Positions 8,973 through 20,769 of a stretch of DNA of 64,000 nt are shown one piece after another. The notes beneath the pieces were generated by a model. The model did not search any database and was not told the origin of the DNA. It worked only from the letters and a program-made list of their open reading frames with translations. The DNA lies in NCBI RefSeq assembly GCF_900103875.1, contig NZ_LT629705.1, positions 4,349,001 to 4,413,000 of the forward strand, written 5' to 3'. Each line of letters begins with the position of its first letter. Position 1 is the stretch's first letter. The translations under genes and the position numbers were made by a program. The DNA comes from Pseudomonas arsenicoxydans (lineage in GTDB: Bacteria; Pseudomonadota; Gammaproteobacteria; Pseudomonadales; Pseudomonadaceae).

Positions 8973-9023
8973 TGATAAGCACTGATGAGCAGGCAACGAC
9001 TGCCGGCGCTTGTTTTGACGGGT

Positions 9024-10622
9024 TTATGGTTTGAGCAAGTGCAGCAATACGAAGTCGTTTTTATCGAAACGCCCACTTAATGCCGGTTCCAAGTTGCCCA
9101 AGGGAGTGCCTTTCAAGGCGTTGTAATAGAGGCGGTCCATCATCAACCACGCGGGCCCCTGAATACTCTCAAGTTCCTGTGCCGATTCGGTAAACACCGG
9201 TTGCAGGTCCTGTTCGATATTGACCATGAACTTGATCGCCTTCGCATCCTTGCCCATGCCGTGCATCACCAGTGGCGCTGGATCTTTCTGTACGAGCGCG
9301 AACGCGTCACGGCTAAAGGATTGGGTGTCATAAAGCCTGCGTTCAACCGGTTCGAATACCACGATGTAAACCGACCAGAGCGCCAGCACCGAACACAATG
9401 CCAATAATTGTGCCCGCCACCGGGGCCTGAAAAATGTCGCCACGGCAATCGCTTGCAGCGCGGCGAGAAAGATCAATATGCCGGTAATCGAAGGCAGTTC
9501 CTCGGGAAAACGTCGATGGGCAACCAGCAACAGCACGCCCAAAAGCACCGGAGTCAGCAACCACACGCCTTCCATAAACCCGCGCAACCCGGCAAACATT
9601 CGACCCTGTACCACCTGAAAGGGATACGCCGCAATGATCGCCGCCATAGGCAACATCGGCAGCAGGTAGCGGGCTTTTTTCGCCTGGGGGATCGACAGCC
9701 CGACCATCACGATCAACGCCGCTGCCGTGCAGTATTGCAACAAGCGCAGCTCGGGGCCGGCCTGACGCGGATTCGTCAGCCAGACCGCAGCCAATGCCAG
9801 GAGAGCCAATGGATAGGCGAGAGCATAGTTGCCGAGCGAGCTGGTGAAATAATACAGCGAACCACTGACGCCTTCGCTACCGTCCATGCGTCCCAGGAAC
9901 TGCATGCGTACCACGTCATGCATGAAGTCCGGGCCACCGACGGTTTCCGCCAGCCACAACACGGCACCGACGCACACCGTCAGCAGAAGCGCCGCTGACA
10001 GACCAAATCCGAACAGGCGTTGCCATTGCCGATTGAGCAGGAAATAGCTACACAACATGCCGGTCGGCACCACCAGGCCGATCGGTCCGCGAACGCCGAA
10101 GCCCAACAGCAACAGGACGAAGATCAGCAACCAGCGACGTCGCGCGCCGAAGTGATCGGCGGCGTATCCCAGATAAAACACAGCAAACGCCACGGCTGCG
10201 AGGATCAGGTCCTGAGACACCGCGCGGGTTTCGGAGACGAAGGTGCTCGTCAACAGCATCAATGCGATGCTCAGCAGCGCCCAACGTGGGGAGTAGGGCG
10301 CCAGCAAGCGATACATCAGCGCGACGATCACCGCCGCCGCTATCGCGCTCGGCAACCAGGCTGTGAGGCTGTTGATCTGCCCAAAGGGCAACGACAGCAG
10401 CCAGATGAAGAGCGTCGAGACCGCCGAATAGTCAGCGTAGGGCTGGCCATAGGACGTCGGAAAAACCGATGGCCCATGACGCAGCATCTCTTGGGCAAAC
10501 AAAACGAACCGCGAATCGAAGCCTATGACTGTCTGCTGATACACCCCTGCAATGAACAGCAGCAGCGCCAGCAGCCCTAGAACCAGCGACTGCCGACGAA
10601 CAGGAGGCGATATAGCGATCAA
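9024..10622 (-). CDS. Polytopic glycosyltransferase (GT39/GT83-like), last gene of the arn operon
   Basis: This 532-residue integral membrane protein has about a dozen hydrophobic helices and an N-terminal GFDSRFVLFAQEML segment, which parallels the acidic [14 protein letters not shown] loop of ArnT. It likely transfers a sugar from a polyprenyl-phosphate donor on the periplasmic face. The start is a TTG at 10622 that overlaps the ugd stop by 4 bp (TTGA), so it is translationally coupled to the arn operon. The acceptor may be lipid A or another envelope glycan; sequence does not decide. It is not a second ArnT: it lacks the [10 protein letters not shown] string of both true ArnT proteins here. 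Confidence 0.8.
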   Translation of the reverse strand: MIAISPPVRRQSLVLGLLALLLFIAGVYQQTVIGFDSRFVLFAQEMLRHGPSVFPTSYGQPYADYSAVSTLFIWLLSLPFGQINSLTAWLPSAIAAAVIVALMYRLLAPYSPRWALLSIALMLLTSTFVSETRAVSQDLILAAVAFAVFYLGYAADHFGARRRWLLIFVLLLLGFGVRGPIGLVVPTGMLCSYFLLNRQWQRLFGFGLSAALLLTVCVGAVLWLAETVGGPDFMHDVVRMQFLGRMDGSEGVSGSLYYFTSSLGNYALAYPLALLALAAVWLTNPRQAGPELRLLQYCTAAALIVMVGLSIPQAKKARYLLPMLPMAAIIAAYPFQVVQGRMFAGLRGFMEGVWLLTPVLLGVLLLVAHRRFPEELPSITGILIFLAALQAIAVATFFRPRWRAQLLALCSVLALWSVYIVVFEPVERRLYDTQSFSRDAFALVQKDPAPLVMHGMGKDAKAIKFMVNIEQDLQPVFTESAQELESIQGPAWLMMDRLYYNALKGTPLGNLEPALSGRFDKNDFVLLHLLKP

Positions 10623-11998
10623 GCGTTACCCTGATTGGACGGCCATTGCTGAAGAGGAATCGGCAGTTTGCGCGACTCGCCACGGCCCATCGGGAAGTAC
10701 AGGAAACCACTGCGTGCCAGGCGTTCGGCATCGTAGAGATTGCGCCCGTCAAAGATCACCGGTGCATTCAACCGCTCCTGGATCAGATCGAAATCCGGAG
10801 CCTTGAACTGCTGCCACTCGGTACAAATGACCAGCGCGTCAGCACCGGACAGTACCGATTCCGGAGTGCCCATCAGCATCAGTTTCGACTCGTTCGGGTA
10901 CAGATGCTGGGTTTCCTGCATGGCTTCCGGGTCGTATGCCCGCACGTTGGCGCCGGCGGCCCACAACGATTCCAGGAGAACCCGGCTCGGCGCATCACGC
11001 ATGTCGTCGGTGTTCGGCTTGAACGCCAGGCCCCACACGGCGAAGGTTTTGCCGGCCAGGTCGCCCTTGTAAAACGCGTTGATGCGATCGAACAGCTTGT
11101 TCTTTTGCCGTTGGTTGATGGCCTCTACCGCTTGCAGCAGATCGCTGGAGCAGTGCGCCTCTTTGGCGCTATGGATCAACGCGCGCATGTCTTTGGGGAA
11201 GCACGAGCCGCCATAACCGCAGCCGGGGTAGATGAAGTGGTAACCGATGCGCGAGTCGGCGCCGATGCCCAGGCGCACCGATTCGATGTCGGCACCGAGG
11301 TGCTCGGCCAGTTCGGCGATCTGGTTGATGAAGCTGATCTTGGTCGCCAGCATGCAGTTGGCGGCGTACTTGGTCAGCTCGGCGCTGCGCAGGTCCATGA
11401 ACATGATGCGTTCGTGGTTGCGGTTGAACGGCGAGTAGAGGTCGCGCATCACGTCGCGCACTTCATCACGCTCACAGCCAACGATGATCCGGTCTGGCCG
11501 ACGGCAATCGGCAACTGCCGAGCCTTCTTTCAAAAACTCGGGGTTGGAGACGATATCGAACTGAAGCTTCCGGTCGATTTTGACCAGACACTCGTCGATA
11601 TGTGCTCGCAACGCATCGCCAGTGCCCACCGGTACGGTGGATTTTTCCACCAGAATCGCCGGTTGCTCACGATGGCGCGCCACTGCTTCGCCTACCGAAA
11701 ACACATAGCTCAAGTCCGCCGATCCGTCCTCTTGGGACGGAGTGCCGACCGCGATAAACAGTACCTGACCATGCTGCACGGCGAGTTTTTCGTCGCTGGT
11801 GAAATGCAAGCGCTTGGCTTCCAGGCCTTCGCGCACGAGGGTAGCAAGCCCTGGTTCGAAAATGCTCACATGGCCTTGTTTCAGCAGTTCGACTTTCTTT
11901 GCGTCGATGTCCATGCAGACCACGTCGTGGCCAACCTCAGCCAGCACGGCTGCCTGCACCAGACCCACATAACCGCTACCAAATACACTGATTTTCAT
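10619..11998 (-). CDS. ugd: UDP-glucose 6-dehydrogenase
   Basis: This 459-residue enzyme oxidises UDP-glucose to UDP-glucuronate with two NAD+, making the precursor for ArnA. It has the N-terminal Rossmann motif [13 protein letters not shown], the [11 protein letters not shown] segment and the catalytic cysteine in [10 protein letters not shown], with a C-terminal UDP-binding domain ([17 protein letters not shown]). The ATG overlaps the arnF stop by 4 bp. In Pseudomonas, a ugd/pmrE gene normally ends the arn operon; here one more gene follows. Confidence 0.96.
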   Translation of the reverse strand: MKISVFGSGYVGLVQAAVLAEVGHDVVCMDIDAKKVELLKQGHVSIFEPGLATLVREGLEAKRLHFTSDEKLAVQHGQVLFIAVGTPSQEDGSADLSYVFSVGEAVARHREQPAILVEKSTVPVGTGDALRAHIDECLVKIDRKLQFDIVSNPEFLKEGSAVADCRRPDRIIVGCERDEVRDVMRDLYSPFNRNHERIMFMDLRSAELTKYAANCMLATKISFINQIAELAEHLGADIESVRLGIGADSRIGYHFIYPGCGYGGSCFPKDMRALIHSAKEAHCSSDLLQAVEAINQRQKNKLFDRINAFYKGDLAGKTFAVWGLAFKPNTDDMRDAPSRVLLESLWAAGANVRAYDPEAMQETQHLYPNESKLMLMGTPESVLSGADALVICTEWQQFKAPDFDLIQERLNAPVIFDGRNLYDAERLARSGFLYFPMGRGESRKLPIPLQQWPSNQGNA

Positions 11999-12396
11999 GA
12001 TGCACTCCTGAGTTCGGGCGCGCTAACTGGACGTGTGTTGATGGTGATGACCCCGAGCATTACCAGGGCCACTCCCAAGGTCTTGGAAAGACTGAATGTT
12101 TCGTTGAAAAACGGCAGGCTGGCGGCCAGCAGGTAGACCAGCGCATAGCTGATGCTCAGCAGTGAATAGGCCCGGCCCAGCGGCAGATCACGCAGGGCGG
12201 CGAGCCAGCAGAGCATCGACAGCGCGTAGGCCAGAATCGCGGCAAACACCACGGCGAGGGCCAGCTTATCTAGGGGGGCGCTGAGCCAGGCATCCGGTGA
12301 CGGCAGGTGCGTCATGCTCCAGCGCATGCCCAACTGAGCCGCGCTGCCGAGCAGCACGCTGCCCATGGCGAAGGTGATTCCACGGCGCAGGCTCAT
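11995..12396 (-). CDS. arnF: Undecaprenyl-phosphate-L-Ara4N flippase subunit ArnF
   Basis: This 133-residue small multidrug-resistance-like membrane protein has four hydrophobic helices and the [21 protein letters not shown] segment. With ArnE it is thought to flip undecaprenyl-phosphate-aminoarabinose to the periplasmic side. It overlaps arnE by 4 bp and ugd by 4 bp. Confidence 0.92.
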   Translation of the reverse strand: MSLRRGITFAMGSVLLGSAAQLGMRWSMTHLPSPDAWLSAPLDKLALAVVFAAILAYALSMLCWLAALRDLPLGRAYSLLSISYALVYLLAASLPFFNETFSLSKTLGVALVMLGVITINTRPVSAPELRSAS

Positions 12397-12737
12397 GCGT
12401 GTTGCCCCAGCAGAACGACACCACCGATCACCAGAGCTACACCCAGCCAGTGGCGACGGTCGATGGTTTCATGAAAGAAAAAACGTGCAACCAGGGTAAT
12501 CAGCACGAAATTGAGGCTCAACATTGGATAGGCAATGCCGACTTCAAGGCGCTGCAATACCAGCAACCAGACGAGCAGGCCCGACCCCAACGAGGCGAGT
12601 GCCAGCCAAAGCCAGGGCGAGCACAGTTTCTCACCCCAGCCAGATGGCTTGGCGCGCCAGCTCTCGACGGCGTACTTCTGGGCGATCTGTCCCAGACAGG
12701 TCAACAGGCACGCGATCAGGAGCAGTAGCAGGCTCAT
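12393..12737 (-). CDS. arnE: Undecaprenyl-phosphate-L-Ara4N flippase subunit ArnE
   Basis: This 114-residue EamA/SMR-like protein has four helices and the characteristic [19 protein letters not shown] segment. It is the partner of ArnF and is encoded between arnT and arnF with 4-bp overlaps on both sides. It acts in the inner membrane. Confidence 0.92.
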   Translation of the reverse strand: MSLLLLLIACLLTCLGQIAQKYAVESWRAKPSGWGEKLCSPWLWLALASLGSGLLVWLLVLQRLEVGIAYPMLSLNFVLITLVARFFFHETIDRRHWLGVALVIGGVVLLGQHA

Positions 12738-14383
12738 GACGCACCTTGAGGGAAGATCAGAATCACCAGGTTGCCTTGTTCATAACGTTTGCCATCTTTG
12801 GGCAAGCGTTCGATTTCCTGCAGTTCATCGTCACCTTTGACCCGCATCACCACGCCGACAGATCCGTTGCGACGCGCTTCGCGCATCCACTCTTGTACGC
12901 TGTCGGGGTCCACTCGCTGCTTCAAGCTGTCAGGATAGGCAAGTCCGTATTTCAGCTCGCCTATCGTGTTGTACAACGCCACGTCAGGGCGTTTCAGGCG
13001 CCACGCCAGGGCCGAAGCGGCGCCCAGGTCGTTGCTCAACAATTTACCGGTCTGCGCCAGTTCGTCGACGTGATGCAGGATGAACTGGTCAGGCGTCTTG
13101 TTGGCCACTACTGACTTGGGCAGCCCGGCGGGCAACAGTCCGATCAGCAGCAGGCTGCCAAACGCCGGTGCAGCCCAGCATTGCAGAGGGCGGAAGGCCT
13201 GCAGCAGGTTTGCCATGATCCAGCCGATCAGGCCGATGAAGACCAACACCAGATTGTGCAATTCATGGTCGTACAGCGGCTTTTTCAGTTGCAGGTAGAC
13301 CAACGCGAGCAGGAGGGTCACGCCCAGGATCAGGTTGAGCAAACCGTTGAGTCCAATCACCCGACCCTGTTCCAGCTTGAGCCGGTCGGCCAACGCATGA
13401 CCCAGCAGCAACGCCAATGGCAGCAGGCACGGCAGGATATAACTCGGCAACTTGCCTTTGCTCAGGCTGAAAAACAGCAGCGGCATCAACAACCAGAGCA
13501 ACAGGAAACCGATGTGGGCCTGCTTGCGGGTTTGCCACGCCTGTTTCAGCGCAGGAGGCAGCAACGCCACCCACGGCAAACTGAAACCGACCAGCAACGG
13601 CAAATAAAACCACCAGGGCGCGTCATGCTGGGCATCGTCACCGGCAAAGCGGCGAATGTGTTCATGCCAGAAGAAGAAACGCCAGTAATCAGGTTCCTGC
13701 GCATGCACCGCCAGGACCCACGGCAAGCTGACCGCGATGGCCACGACAATCCCCAAAGGACCGTAGATCAGCAGCTCGCGCCAACGTTTTTGCCAGATCA
13801 TCCAGGGCAGGGCGACGAGCACCGGCAGCAACCAGGCGAGAAACCCCTTGGTCATGAAACCCATGCCGCAGGCAAGCCCCAGCACCGCCCAGCCGAGCAA
13901 ACGCCGGTTGCGGTCAGTGCTGTCCAGCGCAAACCACAACGCAACCAGACTGAGGTTGACCCAAAAGGTGAATTGCGGATCGAGGTTGGCGTAACCGGCC
14001 TGACCGGCAATCACCGTCAGACTCATGTACAGCAGCGCACAGGCAAAGCTCTTGCGCGGCTCGTTCCACAGGCGACGGGCGACCAGGAAGCACAGCAATA
14101 CGCTAAGGCCCATGCTCAGGGCCGAGGCGAAGCGCACACCGAACAGGTTCTGGCCAAACAATGCCTGGCTGGCGGCAATCATCCAGTAACCCGCGACCGG
14201 TTTTTCGAAATAGCGCAGGCTCATGAAATGCGGCGACACCCAGTTGCCACTCAGGAGCATGTCCTGGCTGATCTGGGCGTAGCGGGTTTCATCGGGGATC
14301 CACAAACCGTGGCTGCCCAATGGCAACAAGTAGGCCAGCAGGAAAATCCCCAACAACAGCGGTAATGCCAAGCGATTGCTCAT
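12734..14383 (-). CDS. arnT: Lipid A 4-amino-4-deoxy-L-arabinosyltransferase ArnT (copy 1)
   Basis: This 549-residue GT83 inner-membrane enzyme moves aminoarabinose from undecaprenyl phosphate to lipid A phosphates, which lowers affinity for polymyxin and cationic peptides. The catalytic periplasmic loop [13 protein letters not shown] holds D31/E32, followed by [13 protein letters not shown]; about twelve helices and a C-terminal soluble domain follow. It overlaps arnD and arnE by 4 bp each. A second, closely similar ArnT is encoded at 26211-27911. Confidence 0.96.
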   Translation of the reverse strand: MSNRLALPLLLGIFLLAYLLPLGSHGLWIPDETRYAQISQDMLLSGNWVSPHFMSLRYFEKPVAGYWMIAASQALFGQNLFGVRFASALSMGLSVLLCFLVARRLWNEPRKSFACALLYMSLTVIAGQAGYANLDPQFTFWVNLSLVALWFALDSTDRNRRLLGWAVLGLACGMGFMTKGFLAWLLPVLVALPWMIWQKRWRELLIYGPLGIVVAIAVSLPWVLAVHAQEPDYWRFFFWHEHIRRFAGDDAQHDAPWWFYLPLLVGFSLPWVALLPPALKQAWQTRKQAHIGFLLLWLLMPLLFFSLSKGKLPSYILPCLLPLALLLGHALADRLKLEQGRVIGLNGLLNLILGVTLLLALVYLQLKKPLYDHELHNLVLVFIGLIGWIMANLLQAFRPLQCWAAPAFGSLLLIGLLPAGLPKSVVANKTPDQFILHHVDELAQTGKLLSNDLGAASALAWRLKRPDVALYNTIGELKYGLAYPDSLKQRVDPDSVQEWMREARRNGSVGVVMRVKGDDELQEIERLPKDGKRYEQGNLVILIFPQGAS

Positions 14384-15264
14384 GCGTGTTGCACTCCGAG
14401 CCAGCCTTCTCGGCCTTCGAGATTGCCGCGCACGACACGGCCCGTTGGCAAGGTGGCAAGGGCCTCGGGCAACAGATTGCCCAAGGGTGTAAAACGAATG
14501 TCACGCTGGTGTGCATCGACCAGCAATTGACGGAAATCGTTAGCCATCAGAATCCCTTCTACTTCGGCATGAATAGTGTAGACGTTGAGGTTCTCTGGTT
14601 TGAATCGATCGAGAATGAACGCGTTGAAATCCTTGGCAGCCACCACTGGGCCCACCACCTCATCGAACGTCGGCAGGTCCACCGGGATCTGCGGGGCAGC
14701 CAAACCACCCTTGGCCAGAATCGGCCGAAACAGGCTTTGGCCACGACAGTCGCTGTTATAGCGAAAGCCGAACGCCTCTTTGGCCTCGATCACCCGTTCA
14801 TCCGCGCGCCAGCCGGCAGAAGCCGAACACTCGACTTTTTGCCCGATAATGTCGCTGAGGGTGTCTACGCCCTGGCGGATCTGTTCGATCAACTGCGCAT
14901 CGCTCCAGCGTCCGGCATTGGCTTGCCAGCCATGGTGATCCCAGGCGTGCAGGCCAACCTCATGCCCGGCCGCCAGGGTCTGGCGCATCAAGTGGCCGAG
15001 ATCACGGCCAATCGATTTGCCAGGCCAGGCCGTACCGGCCAGCAAGATGTCCCAGCCATACAGGCCGGCGGCGTTGGAACGCAACATTTTCCAGAGAAAT
15101 TGCGGGCGGATGAGGCGCCATAAATGGCGCCCCATGTTGTCCGGTCCGACACTGAAGAAAAACGTCGCCTTGACCTGCGCTTCATCGAGGATTTCAAGCA
15201 GACGAGGCACCCCCTCACGGGTGCCTCGGTAAGTGTCGACATCGATTCGAAGGCCTGCCTGCAT
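14380..15264 (-). CDS. arnD: 4-deoxy-4-formamido-L-arabinose-phosphoundecaprenol deformylase ArnD
   Basis: This 294-residue CE4-family protein removes the formyl group from undecaprenyl-phosphate-Ara4FN on the cytoplasmic face. Visible elements are [14 protein letters not shown] at the N-terminus (aspartate motif), [14 protein letters not shown] (metal histidines) and [15 protein letters not shown]. Its ATG overlaps the arnA stop by one base (TGATG). Confidence 0.95.
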   Translation of the reverse strand: MQAGLRIDVDTYRGTREGVPRLLEILDEAQVKATFFFSVGPDNMGRHLWRLIRPQFLWKMLRSNAAGLYGWDILLAGTAWPGKSIGRDLGHLMRQTLAAGHEVGLHAWDHHGWQANAGRWSDAQLIEQIRQGVDTLSDIIGQKVECSASAGWRADERVIEAKEAFGFRYNSDCRGQSLFRPILAKGGLAAPQIPVDLPTFDEVVGPVVAAKDFNAFILDRFKPENLNVYTIHAEVEGILMANDFRQLLVDAHQRDIRFTPLGNLLPEALATLPTGRVVRGNLEGREGWLGVQHA

Positions 15265-17270
15265 CAGCGTGATTCTTCTTTGGACGACTCCGCGATTTCA
15301 AGCATGGCCTCACGCAGGAAGAAGTCCAGCGTATTGCCGATGGTCTCGCTCATTTCCACGGTCGGTGCCCAGTTCAGCAGGCGCTTGGCGTTGGCAATGC
15401 TCGGTTTGCGGTGAGACACGTCCTGATAACCGGTGCCGTAGAACGCTTTGCTTTCCACGTCGCGGAAACCGGCGAACGGTGGGAAGTTGTCGCGCAACGG
15501 GTGAGCTTCGAACTGGCGCAGCAGCTCTTCGCCCAACTGACGGATGCTGGCTTCGTTGTCCGGGTTACCGATGTTGATGATCTGGCCGTTGCAGGCATCG
15601 TTATCGTTGTCGATGATCCGCGCCAGTGCTTCAACTCCGTCGGCGATGTCAGTAAAGCAGCGTTTTTGTTCACCACCGTCGAACAGGCGAATCGGCGTGC
15701 CTTCCACCAGGTTCAGGATCAGTTGAGTGATGGCTCGCGAGCTGCCGATACGCGCCGAGTCCAGACGGTCCAGGCGTGGGCCCATCCAGTTGAACGGACG
15801 GAACAGGGTGAAGTTCAGGCCTTTCTGGCCATAGGCCCAGATCACCCGGTCGAGCAGTTGCTTGGAGATCGAGTAGATCCAGCGCTGCTTGTTGATCGGA
15901 CCAACGATGAGGTTGGAGGTGTCTTCGTCGAAGTTCTGATCCTGGCACATGCCATAGACTTCCGAAGTCGACGGGAAGATCACGCGCTTGTTGTACTTGA
16001 CGCAGTAACGAACCAGCTTCAGGTTTTCTTCGAAGTCGAGTTCGAATACGCGCAACGGGTTGCGGGTGTATTCGATCGGGGTGGCAATGGCCACCAGCGG
16101 CAGGACCACGTCGCACTTCTTGATGTGGTACTCGATCCACTCGGAGTGGATGCTGATGTCGCCTTCGACGAAGTGGAAGCGCGGATGTTTACGCAGACGC
16201 TCGATGGCGTCCGAACCGATGTCCAGGCCGTACACTTCGTAGCGGTCGTCACGCAGCAGACGCTCGGACAAGTGGTTGCCGATGAAGCCGTTCACACCGA
16301 GGATCAGCACCCGGGTGCGACGCGGGCCACGGCCGGACTCGGCGCCGCGCAGCATGGAGCCGTCGACCAGACCCAGTTCGTTGGCCAGTTGCGGGCCACT
16401 CAGGTACAAGCCGGCTTCGTTGCGCTGGCCGGAGGTGATCACCAGCGAATCTTCGCCACACGCGATGCGCAGCGGATCGACGCTGATGACGCGGCCCGGT
16501 TTCTGGCCTTCATTGCCCTTGGCGACTTCTGCGCTCCAGACAATCAGTTTGTGCTCGCCCACGTCGCAGAATGCGCCCGGGTAAGGCTGGGTGACGGCGC
16601 GGACCAGGTTGAACAGTTCTTCAGCCGGGCGCTTCCACTCAAGCTTGCCGTCGGCCGGGGTGCGGCGACCGAACACGGTGGCTTTGGATTCGTCCTGCGG
16701 CGTTTCGACGGCTTTGCCGGCAAGCAACTGCGGCAGGGTGTCGTGCAGCAGGTCGGTGGCGGCCTGGCGCAGTTTGCCGTGCAGGCTCAGCGCGGTGTCG
16801 CTGCGCTCGATGGCAACTTTTTTCTGGGCCAGGATTGCGCCAGCGTCGGCGCGTTTGACCATGCGGTGCAGGGTCACACCGGTTTCGGTTTCACCGTTGA
16901 CCAGCACCCAGTTGGCTGGCGCGCGACCGCGATAGCGCGGCAGCAACGAACCGTGCAGGTTGAACGCGCCTTTGCTGGCCGTGGCCAACAGCGGTTCACT
17001 CAACAGGTTGCGGTAGTAAAAGGAAAACAGGTATTCAGGATTGAGTTTGCTGATGCGCTCGATCCACAGTGGATGGTTGGCGTCTTCCGGAGCATGCACC
17101 GGGATGCCTTTGCGCGCGCACAGTTGCGCAACAGAGCCGTAAAAGGCGTTTTCCTTAGGATCATCGGCATGGGTAAACACCGCGGCGATGTCGAAACCCG
17201 AGTCGAGCAAGGATTCGATGCCGGCACAGCCAATATCGTGATAGGCGAAGACAACAGCTTTTGCGCTCAT
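15264..17270 (-). CDS. arnA: Bifunctional ArnA (UDP-Ara4N formyltransferase / UDP-glucuronate decarboxylase)
   Basis: This 668-residue fusion has the usual ArnA length. The N-terminal half is a formyltransferase ([13 protein letters not shown], the His/Asn/Asp catalytic set) that formylates UDP-Ara4N. The C-terminal half is an SDR decarboxylase with NAD motif [10 protein letters not shown] (about residue 322) and the YSISK Tyr-Lys pair, which converts UDP-glucuronate to UDP-4-keto-arabinose. It overlaps arnC by 4 bp. Confidence 0.97.
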   Translation of the reverse strand: MSAKAVVFAYHDIGCAGIESLLDSGFDIAAVFTHADDPKENAFYGSVAQLCARKGIPVHAPEDANHPLWIERISKLNPEYLFSFYYRNLLSEPLLATASKGAFNLHGSLLPRYRGRAPANWVLVNGETETGVTLHRMVKRADAGAILAQKKVAIERSDTALSLHGKLRQAATDLLHDTLPQLLAGKAVETPQDESKATVFGRRTPADGKLEWKRPAEELFNLVRAVTQPYPGAFCDVGEHKLIVWSAEVAKGNEGQKPGRVISVDPLRIACGEDSLVITSGQRNEAGLYLSGPQLANELGLVDGSMLRGAESGRGPRRTRVLILGVNGFIGNHLSERLLRDDRYEVYGLDIGSDAIERLRKHPRFHFVEGDISIHSEWIEYHIKKCDVVLPLVAIATPIEYTRNPLRVFELDFEENLKLVRYCVKYNKRVIFPSTSEVYGMCQDQNFDEDTSNLIVGPINKQRWIYSISKQLLDRVIWAYGQKGLNFTLFRPFNWMGPRLDRLDSARIGSSRAITQLILNLVEGTPIRLFDGGEQKRCFTDIADGVEALARIIDNDNDACNGQIINIGNPDNEASIRQLGEELLRQFEAHPLRDNFPPFAGFRDVESKAFYGTGYQDVSHRKPSIANAKRLLNWAPTVEMSETIGNTLDFFLREAMLEIAESSKEESR

Positions 17271-18286
17271 AAGAGAACCTGATCTGAAGAAGTGGAAGTG
17301 AGGCCGTCAACAGTGACAACGGAAACTGGCGCGGCGGGTTGGCTGCGCAGGACTTTTTCGATGAAGAAACGTGGGCGGGCGCGGACGTCGCTGTACATGC
17401 GGCCCAAGTATTCACCCAACAGCCCCATGCCGATAAATTGCCCGCCAGTGAACACGAACAATACGGCGAACAGCACGAACGTGCCGTGGCCGGCCCAGCT
17501 GGCGCCGAACGCCAGGCGCAGGACAATCAGCGCGGTGGCAAACAGCACGCCGAGTGCCGCCATGGCGAAGCCGACAATGCTCAGCAGGCGCAACGGCGTA
17601 GTGGTCATGCATGTGATCAGGTCAAACATCAGGTTGACCAGGCGCATCGGGCTGTACTTGGACTCGCCGTGCTCGCGCTCGGCGTGCATCACCAGGATTT
17701 CCGTGGTGTGCCGGGCGAAGCTGTTGGCCAGGATCGGGATGAACGTGCTGCGCTCACGACAGGCGAGCATGGCGTCGACGATGGTCCGCCGATAGGCCCG
17801 CAGCATGCAGCCATAGTCACTCATGGCAACGCCCGTGGAGCGCTGCACGGCGAGGTTGATCAGCTTCGAGGGCCAGCGGCGCAGTGCCGAATCCTGGCGA
17901 TTGTTGCGGACCGTGGCGACGACGTCGTAACCGAGTTCGGCCTGGGCGACCAGACGGGGAATTTCTTCCGGAGGGTTTTGCAGGTCAGCGTCGAGCGTGA
18001 TGACCACGTCGCCTTTGCATTGTTCGAAACCGGCCATGATTGCGGCGTGCTGGCCGTAGTTGCGGTTGAGAATCACCGCGACCACCTTGCTGGACTCGCG
18101 CTGGGCAGCTTCTTCAAGGATTTGCGCGGAGTCGTCGCGGCTGCCGTCATCTACCAGGACGATTTCATAGTCATGGTTCAGTTGCTCGCATGCCGCTTCG
18201 GTGCGTCGGAGCAACTCCGGCAGGCTGTCTTGTTCGTTGTAGACCGGGATGACGATCGACACGCAACGGATCGGATACGGTTTCAC
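17267..18286 (-). CDS. arnC: Undecaprenyl-phosphate 4-deoxy-4-formamido-L-arabinose transferase ArnC
   Basis: This 339-residue GT2 enzyme has [15 protein letters not shown] at the start, the [11 protein letters not shown] metal motif and two C-terminal transmembrane helices. It joins Ara4FN to undecaprenyl phosphate. The start is a GTG at 18286 that overlaps the arnB stop (GTGA). Confidence 0.96.
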   Translation of the reverse strand: MKPYPIRCVSIVIPVYNEQDSLPELLRRTEAACEQLNHDYEIVLVDDGSRDDSAQILEEAAQRESSKVVAVILNRNYGQHAAIMAGFEQCKGDVVITLDADLQNPPEEIPRLVAQAELGYDVVATVRNNRQDSALRRWPSKLINLAVQRSTGVAMSDYGCMLRAYRRTIVDAMLACRERSTFIPILANSFARHTTEILVMHAEREHGESKYSPMRLVNLMFDLITCMTTTPLRLLSIVGFAMAALGVLFATALIVLRLAFGASWAGHGTFVLFAVLFVFTGGQFIGMGLLGEYLGRMYSDVRARPRFFIEKVLRSQPAAPVSVVTVDGLTSTSSDQVLL

Positions 18287-19431
18287 AGGCGTGTGTCCAG
18301 TGTGTTTTCAATGGCATCGACAACGCGATTGACATCATCGGTGGTCATGTCGGGGAATAACGGAATCGAGCACAGGCGTGCGGAGTTCCATTCGGTGTTG
18401 GGAAGATAAATGTCAGGAAAACGCTGACGGTAGTATGTGTGCAAGTGCGTTGCGATGAAATGAATCCCGGTGCCGATGTTCTGTTCCTGCAAGGCCTTCA
18501 TGAAGGCTTCGCGATCCAGACCACAGCGCTCGGCATCGATGCGCAGGATGAACAGGTGCCAGGCGTGTTGTTGCGGATAGGTCGGCATGAGCAACGGTTG
18601 TGCCTTCGAGCCTTCCAGACGCTGCAGGTAGGTTTGGGCCAGTTCGGTGCGCTTGGCGTTGATCTCGTCCAGTCGCTTGAGTTGCACCAGGGCGATGGCG
18701 GCGTTCATGTCGGCCAGGTTGTATTTGAAACCCGGCTCAATCACTTGGGCTTGAGGTTTTCTGCCGTGGGTGAGGCGGTCGTAGGCATCAACACCGAGGC
18801 CGTGAAACTTGAGCATGCGCACTCGATTGGCGAGGGCTTCGTCGTCACTGACGAACATCGCGCCCTCGGCGCAGGTCATGTTCTTGATTGCGTGGAACGA
18901 GAAGATCGCCGTTCCTTGGGCGCCGACGTGGCGACCTTTGTAAAAGGTGCCGGCCGCATGGGCGGCGTCTTCGATGACGGGGATGCCGTGCTTGTCGGCG
19001 AGCGCATAGAGCGGATCAAGGTCGAATGCGGCGCCGGCGTAGTGCACCGGAATGATTGCCTTGGTGCGCGGGGTGATGGCCGCTTCGATGCTGGACACGT
19101 CGCTCATCAGCGTGTCGCGGTCAACGTCGACGAATACGGGTGTGGCGCCCAGCAGACAAATCATGTTGGCGGTGGACACCCAGGTCTGGGACGGCGTAAT
19201 GACTTCATCCCCTGGACCGATTCCCAGCGCCAGCAACGTGATATGCATTGCGCCAGTGGCCGAGGAAAGTGCCACGGCATGACGGCAGCCCACGTATTGG
19301 GCAAATTGCTCTTCCAGTTCCTGGTTTTTCGGCCCGGTCGTGATCCAGCCAGAGCGCAATACTTGCTCGACGGCGGCAATTTCTTCATCGCCGATACTGG
19401 GGCGGGAGAAGGGGAGAAAAGCCTGACTCAT
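18283..19431 (-). CDS. arnB: UDP-4-amino-4-deoxy-L-arabinose--oxoglutarate aminotransferase ArnB
   Basis: This 382-residue PLP enzyme of the DegT/AryC1 family carries the lysine in [13 protein letters not shown] and the N-terminal [20 protein letters not shown]. It transaminates UDP-4-keto-arabinose. It is the first gene of a nine-gene overlapping operon. The ATG at 19431 follows GAGGTG, which supports it over a more upstream in-frame codon. Confidence 0.96.
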   Translation of the reverse strand: MSQAFLPFSRPSIGDEEIAAVEQVLRSGWITTGPKNQELEEQFAQYVGCRHAVALSSATGAMHITLLALGIGPGDEVITPSQTWVSTANMICLLGATPVFVDVDRDTLMSDVSSIEAAITPRTKAIIPVHYAGAAFDLDPLYALADKHGIPVIEDAAHAAGTFYKGRHVGAQGTAIFSFHAIKNMTCAEGAMFVSDDEALANRVRMLKFHGLGVDAYDRLTHGRKPQAQVIEPGFKYNLADMNAAIALVQLKRLDEINAKRTELAQTYLQRLEGSKAQPLLMPTYPQQHAWHLFILRIDAERCGLDREAFMKALQEQNIGTGIHFIATHLHTYYRQRFPDIYLPNTEWNSARLCSIPLFPDMTTDDVNRVVDAIENTLDTRL

Positions 19432-19820
19432 GGACACCTCAGGGTTGAAAAAAATTACGGACGTCCAACGTTGAGTTGTTGGATCCAAGGAAAGCTTAGA
19501 CCAAAAATCAACGCTGCATCAATTACTTGAATCAGCATTGCGATGCTCAGCATCAATTGACTTTTGTCATTTGTGCCGTCAGTTTGGGCAAGGAGCAGAC
19601 TTTTTTCAGATCAATCAAGGTTATGCCAGATTTTGTGAAAGGAACATGAAAAGCCGGTCGATCAATCGTTTATCTGGAAGTCATACAGGCACTGTTCAGG
19701 CTTGTGCTGCTCGTCACGCTTCTTCGAAGAACATTCCTGCGCAAGTGTCTCGCGTTAGATGAAATATTGTTGCAACCCTTAGTTGTTTTGTTCAAGTGAT
19801 TCCAATCAAGGCCGTTACGT
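19432..19820. promoter_or_regulatory. A+T-rich gap holding the arn operon promoter and the integrase leader
   Basis: This 389-bp region lies between two divergent genes and is clearly richer in A+T than its surroundings. It must hold the promoter of the arn operon, which in pseudomonads is typically controlled by PmrAB, PhoPQ and related systems. No clean PmrA or PhoP direct-repeat box could be assigned by eye. No convincing gene is seen in it. Confidence 0.55.
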
Positions 19821-20759
19821 TTGACTGACTTACCTATTACCGATCCCGTCGCTTCAAAAACCAACCCGATGACCGTCTACCTGGCCCGACTGGCGCCGTC
19901 CAGTCAGTTGACCATGCGCTACGTTTTGCAGGATGCGGCCGATCGTCTGGGGTTCGAAGACATGAATGTCGAGGAGATTCCCTGGCATCAGCTTCAACCC
20001 GACAATGTCATTGCGCTGGTGGCGGCATTGCGCGCGGACGGTTATGCGCCGAACACTTCCTCGCTCTACGTCAACGCAGTACGCGGGGTGATGAACGAAG
20101 CGTGGCGCATGAGTCTGATCAGCCAGGATCACTTGCTGAAAATGCGTTCGGTCAAGGGAATTGCCGGCACGCGGTTGTCCCAGGGCCGCAACCTCAGGCG
20201 CTCGCTGATTCAAGAGCTGATGGCGGTTTGCGCGGCGGATCCGCGTCCACAAGGGTTGAGAGACGCGGCGATCATCGGGATTCTGTATGGCTCGGGGATG
20301 CGCAAGTCCGAGTCGGTAAACCTCGACCTGTCACAGGTGGATTTCGCCGAGCGCAGCTTGCGGGTAACGGGCAAGGGTAACAAGCAACTGATCAAATACG
20401 CGCCGGCGTGGGCCTTTGCCAAGCTGCAGGACTGGCTGGAGCTGCGCCGTTCGCTGCTCAAGGAAGGCGAAGTGGACGATCCCTTCCTGTTCAACCGAAT
20501 CCGCCGTGGCAGTCACATCACCCGCGAGCGCATCACCAAACATGCGATCTATTACATCGCCCGGCAACGCGGAGCGCAGGTCGGCGTGAAAATCATGCCG
20601 CATGATTTCCGGCGTTCGTTCATTACCCGGGTGATCGAGGAGTTCGACCTGTCGATCGCGCAGAAACTCGCGCACCACAGCAACATCCAGACCACCGCCA
20701 ACTACGATGTGCGTGATGACAACGAGCGGCGGCGGGCGGTGGATCGATTCGATCTTTGA
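19821..20759 (+). CDS. Tyrosine recombinase / phage-type integrase
   Basis: This 312-residue protein has an N-terminal SAM-like core-binding domain (about 15-115) and a C-terminal catalytic domain. All the catalytic residues are present: R161 in GSGMRKSE, K185 in TGKGNK, H261/R264 in HDFRRS, H285 in LAHHSN and nucleophile Y295 in TTANYD. The start is a TTG at 19821, with AAGG nine bases before it; the first ATG, 48 bp further in, has no ribosome binding site. It is a stand-alone gene without other phage or cassette genes, and no tRNA or obvious attachment site was seen next to it. It resembles XerC/D-like chromosomal integrases in size. Confidence 0.9.
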   Translation: MTDLPITDPVASKTNPMTVYLARLAPSSQLTMRYVLQDAADRLGFEDMNVEEIPWHQLQPDNVIALVAALRADGYAPNTSSLYVNAVRGVMNEAWRMSLISQDHLLKMRSVKGIAGTRLSQGRNLRRSLIQELMAVCAADPRPQGLRDAAIIGILYGSGMRKSESVNLDLSQVDFAERSLRVTGKGNKQLIKYAPAWAFAKLQDWLELRRSLLKEGEVDDPFLFNRIRRGSHITRERITKHAIYYIARQRGAQVGVKIMPHDFRRSFITRVIEEFDLSIAQKLAHHSNIQTTANYDVRDDNERRRAVDRFDL

Positions 20760-20769
20760 CGGGGTGAAA

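Noticed and set aside
10646..12136. 496-residue plus-strand frame opposite ugd and arnF
   Set aside because: Antisense shadow; no start signal, no family features.
15411..17282. 623-residue plus-strand frame opposite arnA
   Set aside because: Antisense to a complete ArnA with all motifs; composition is that of a shadow frame.
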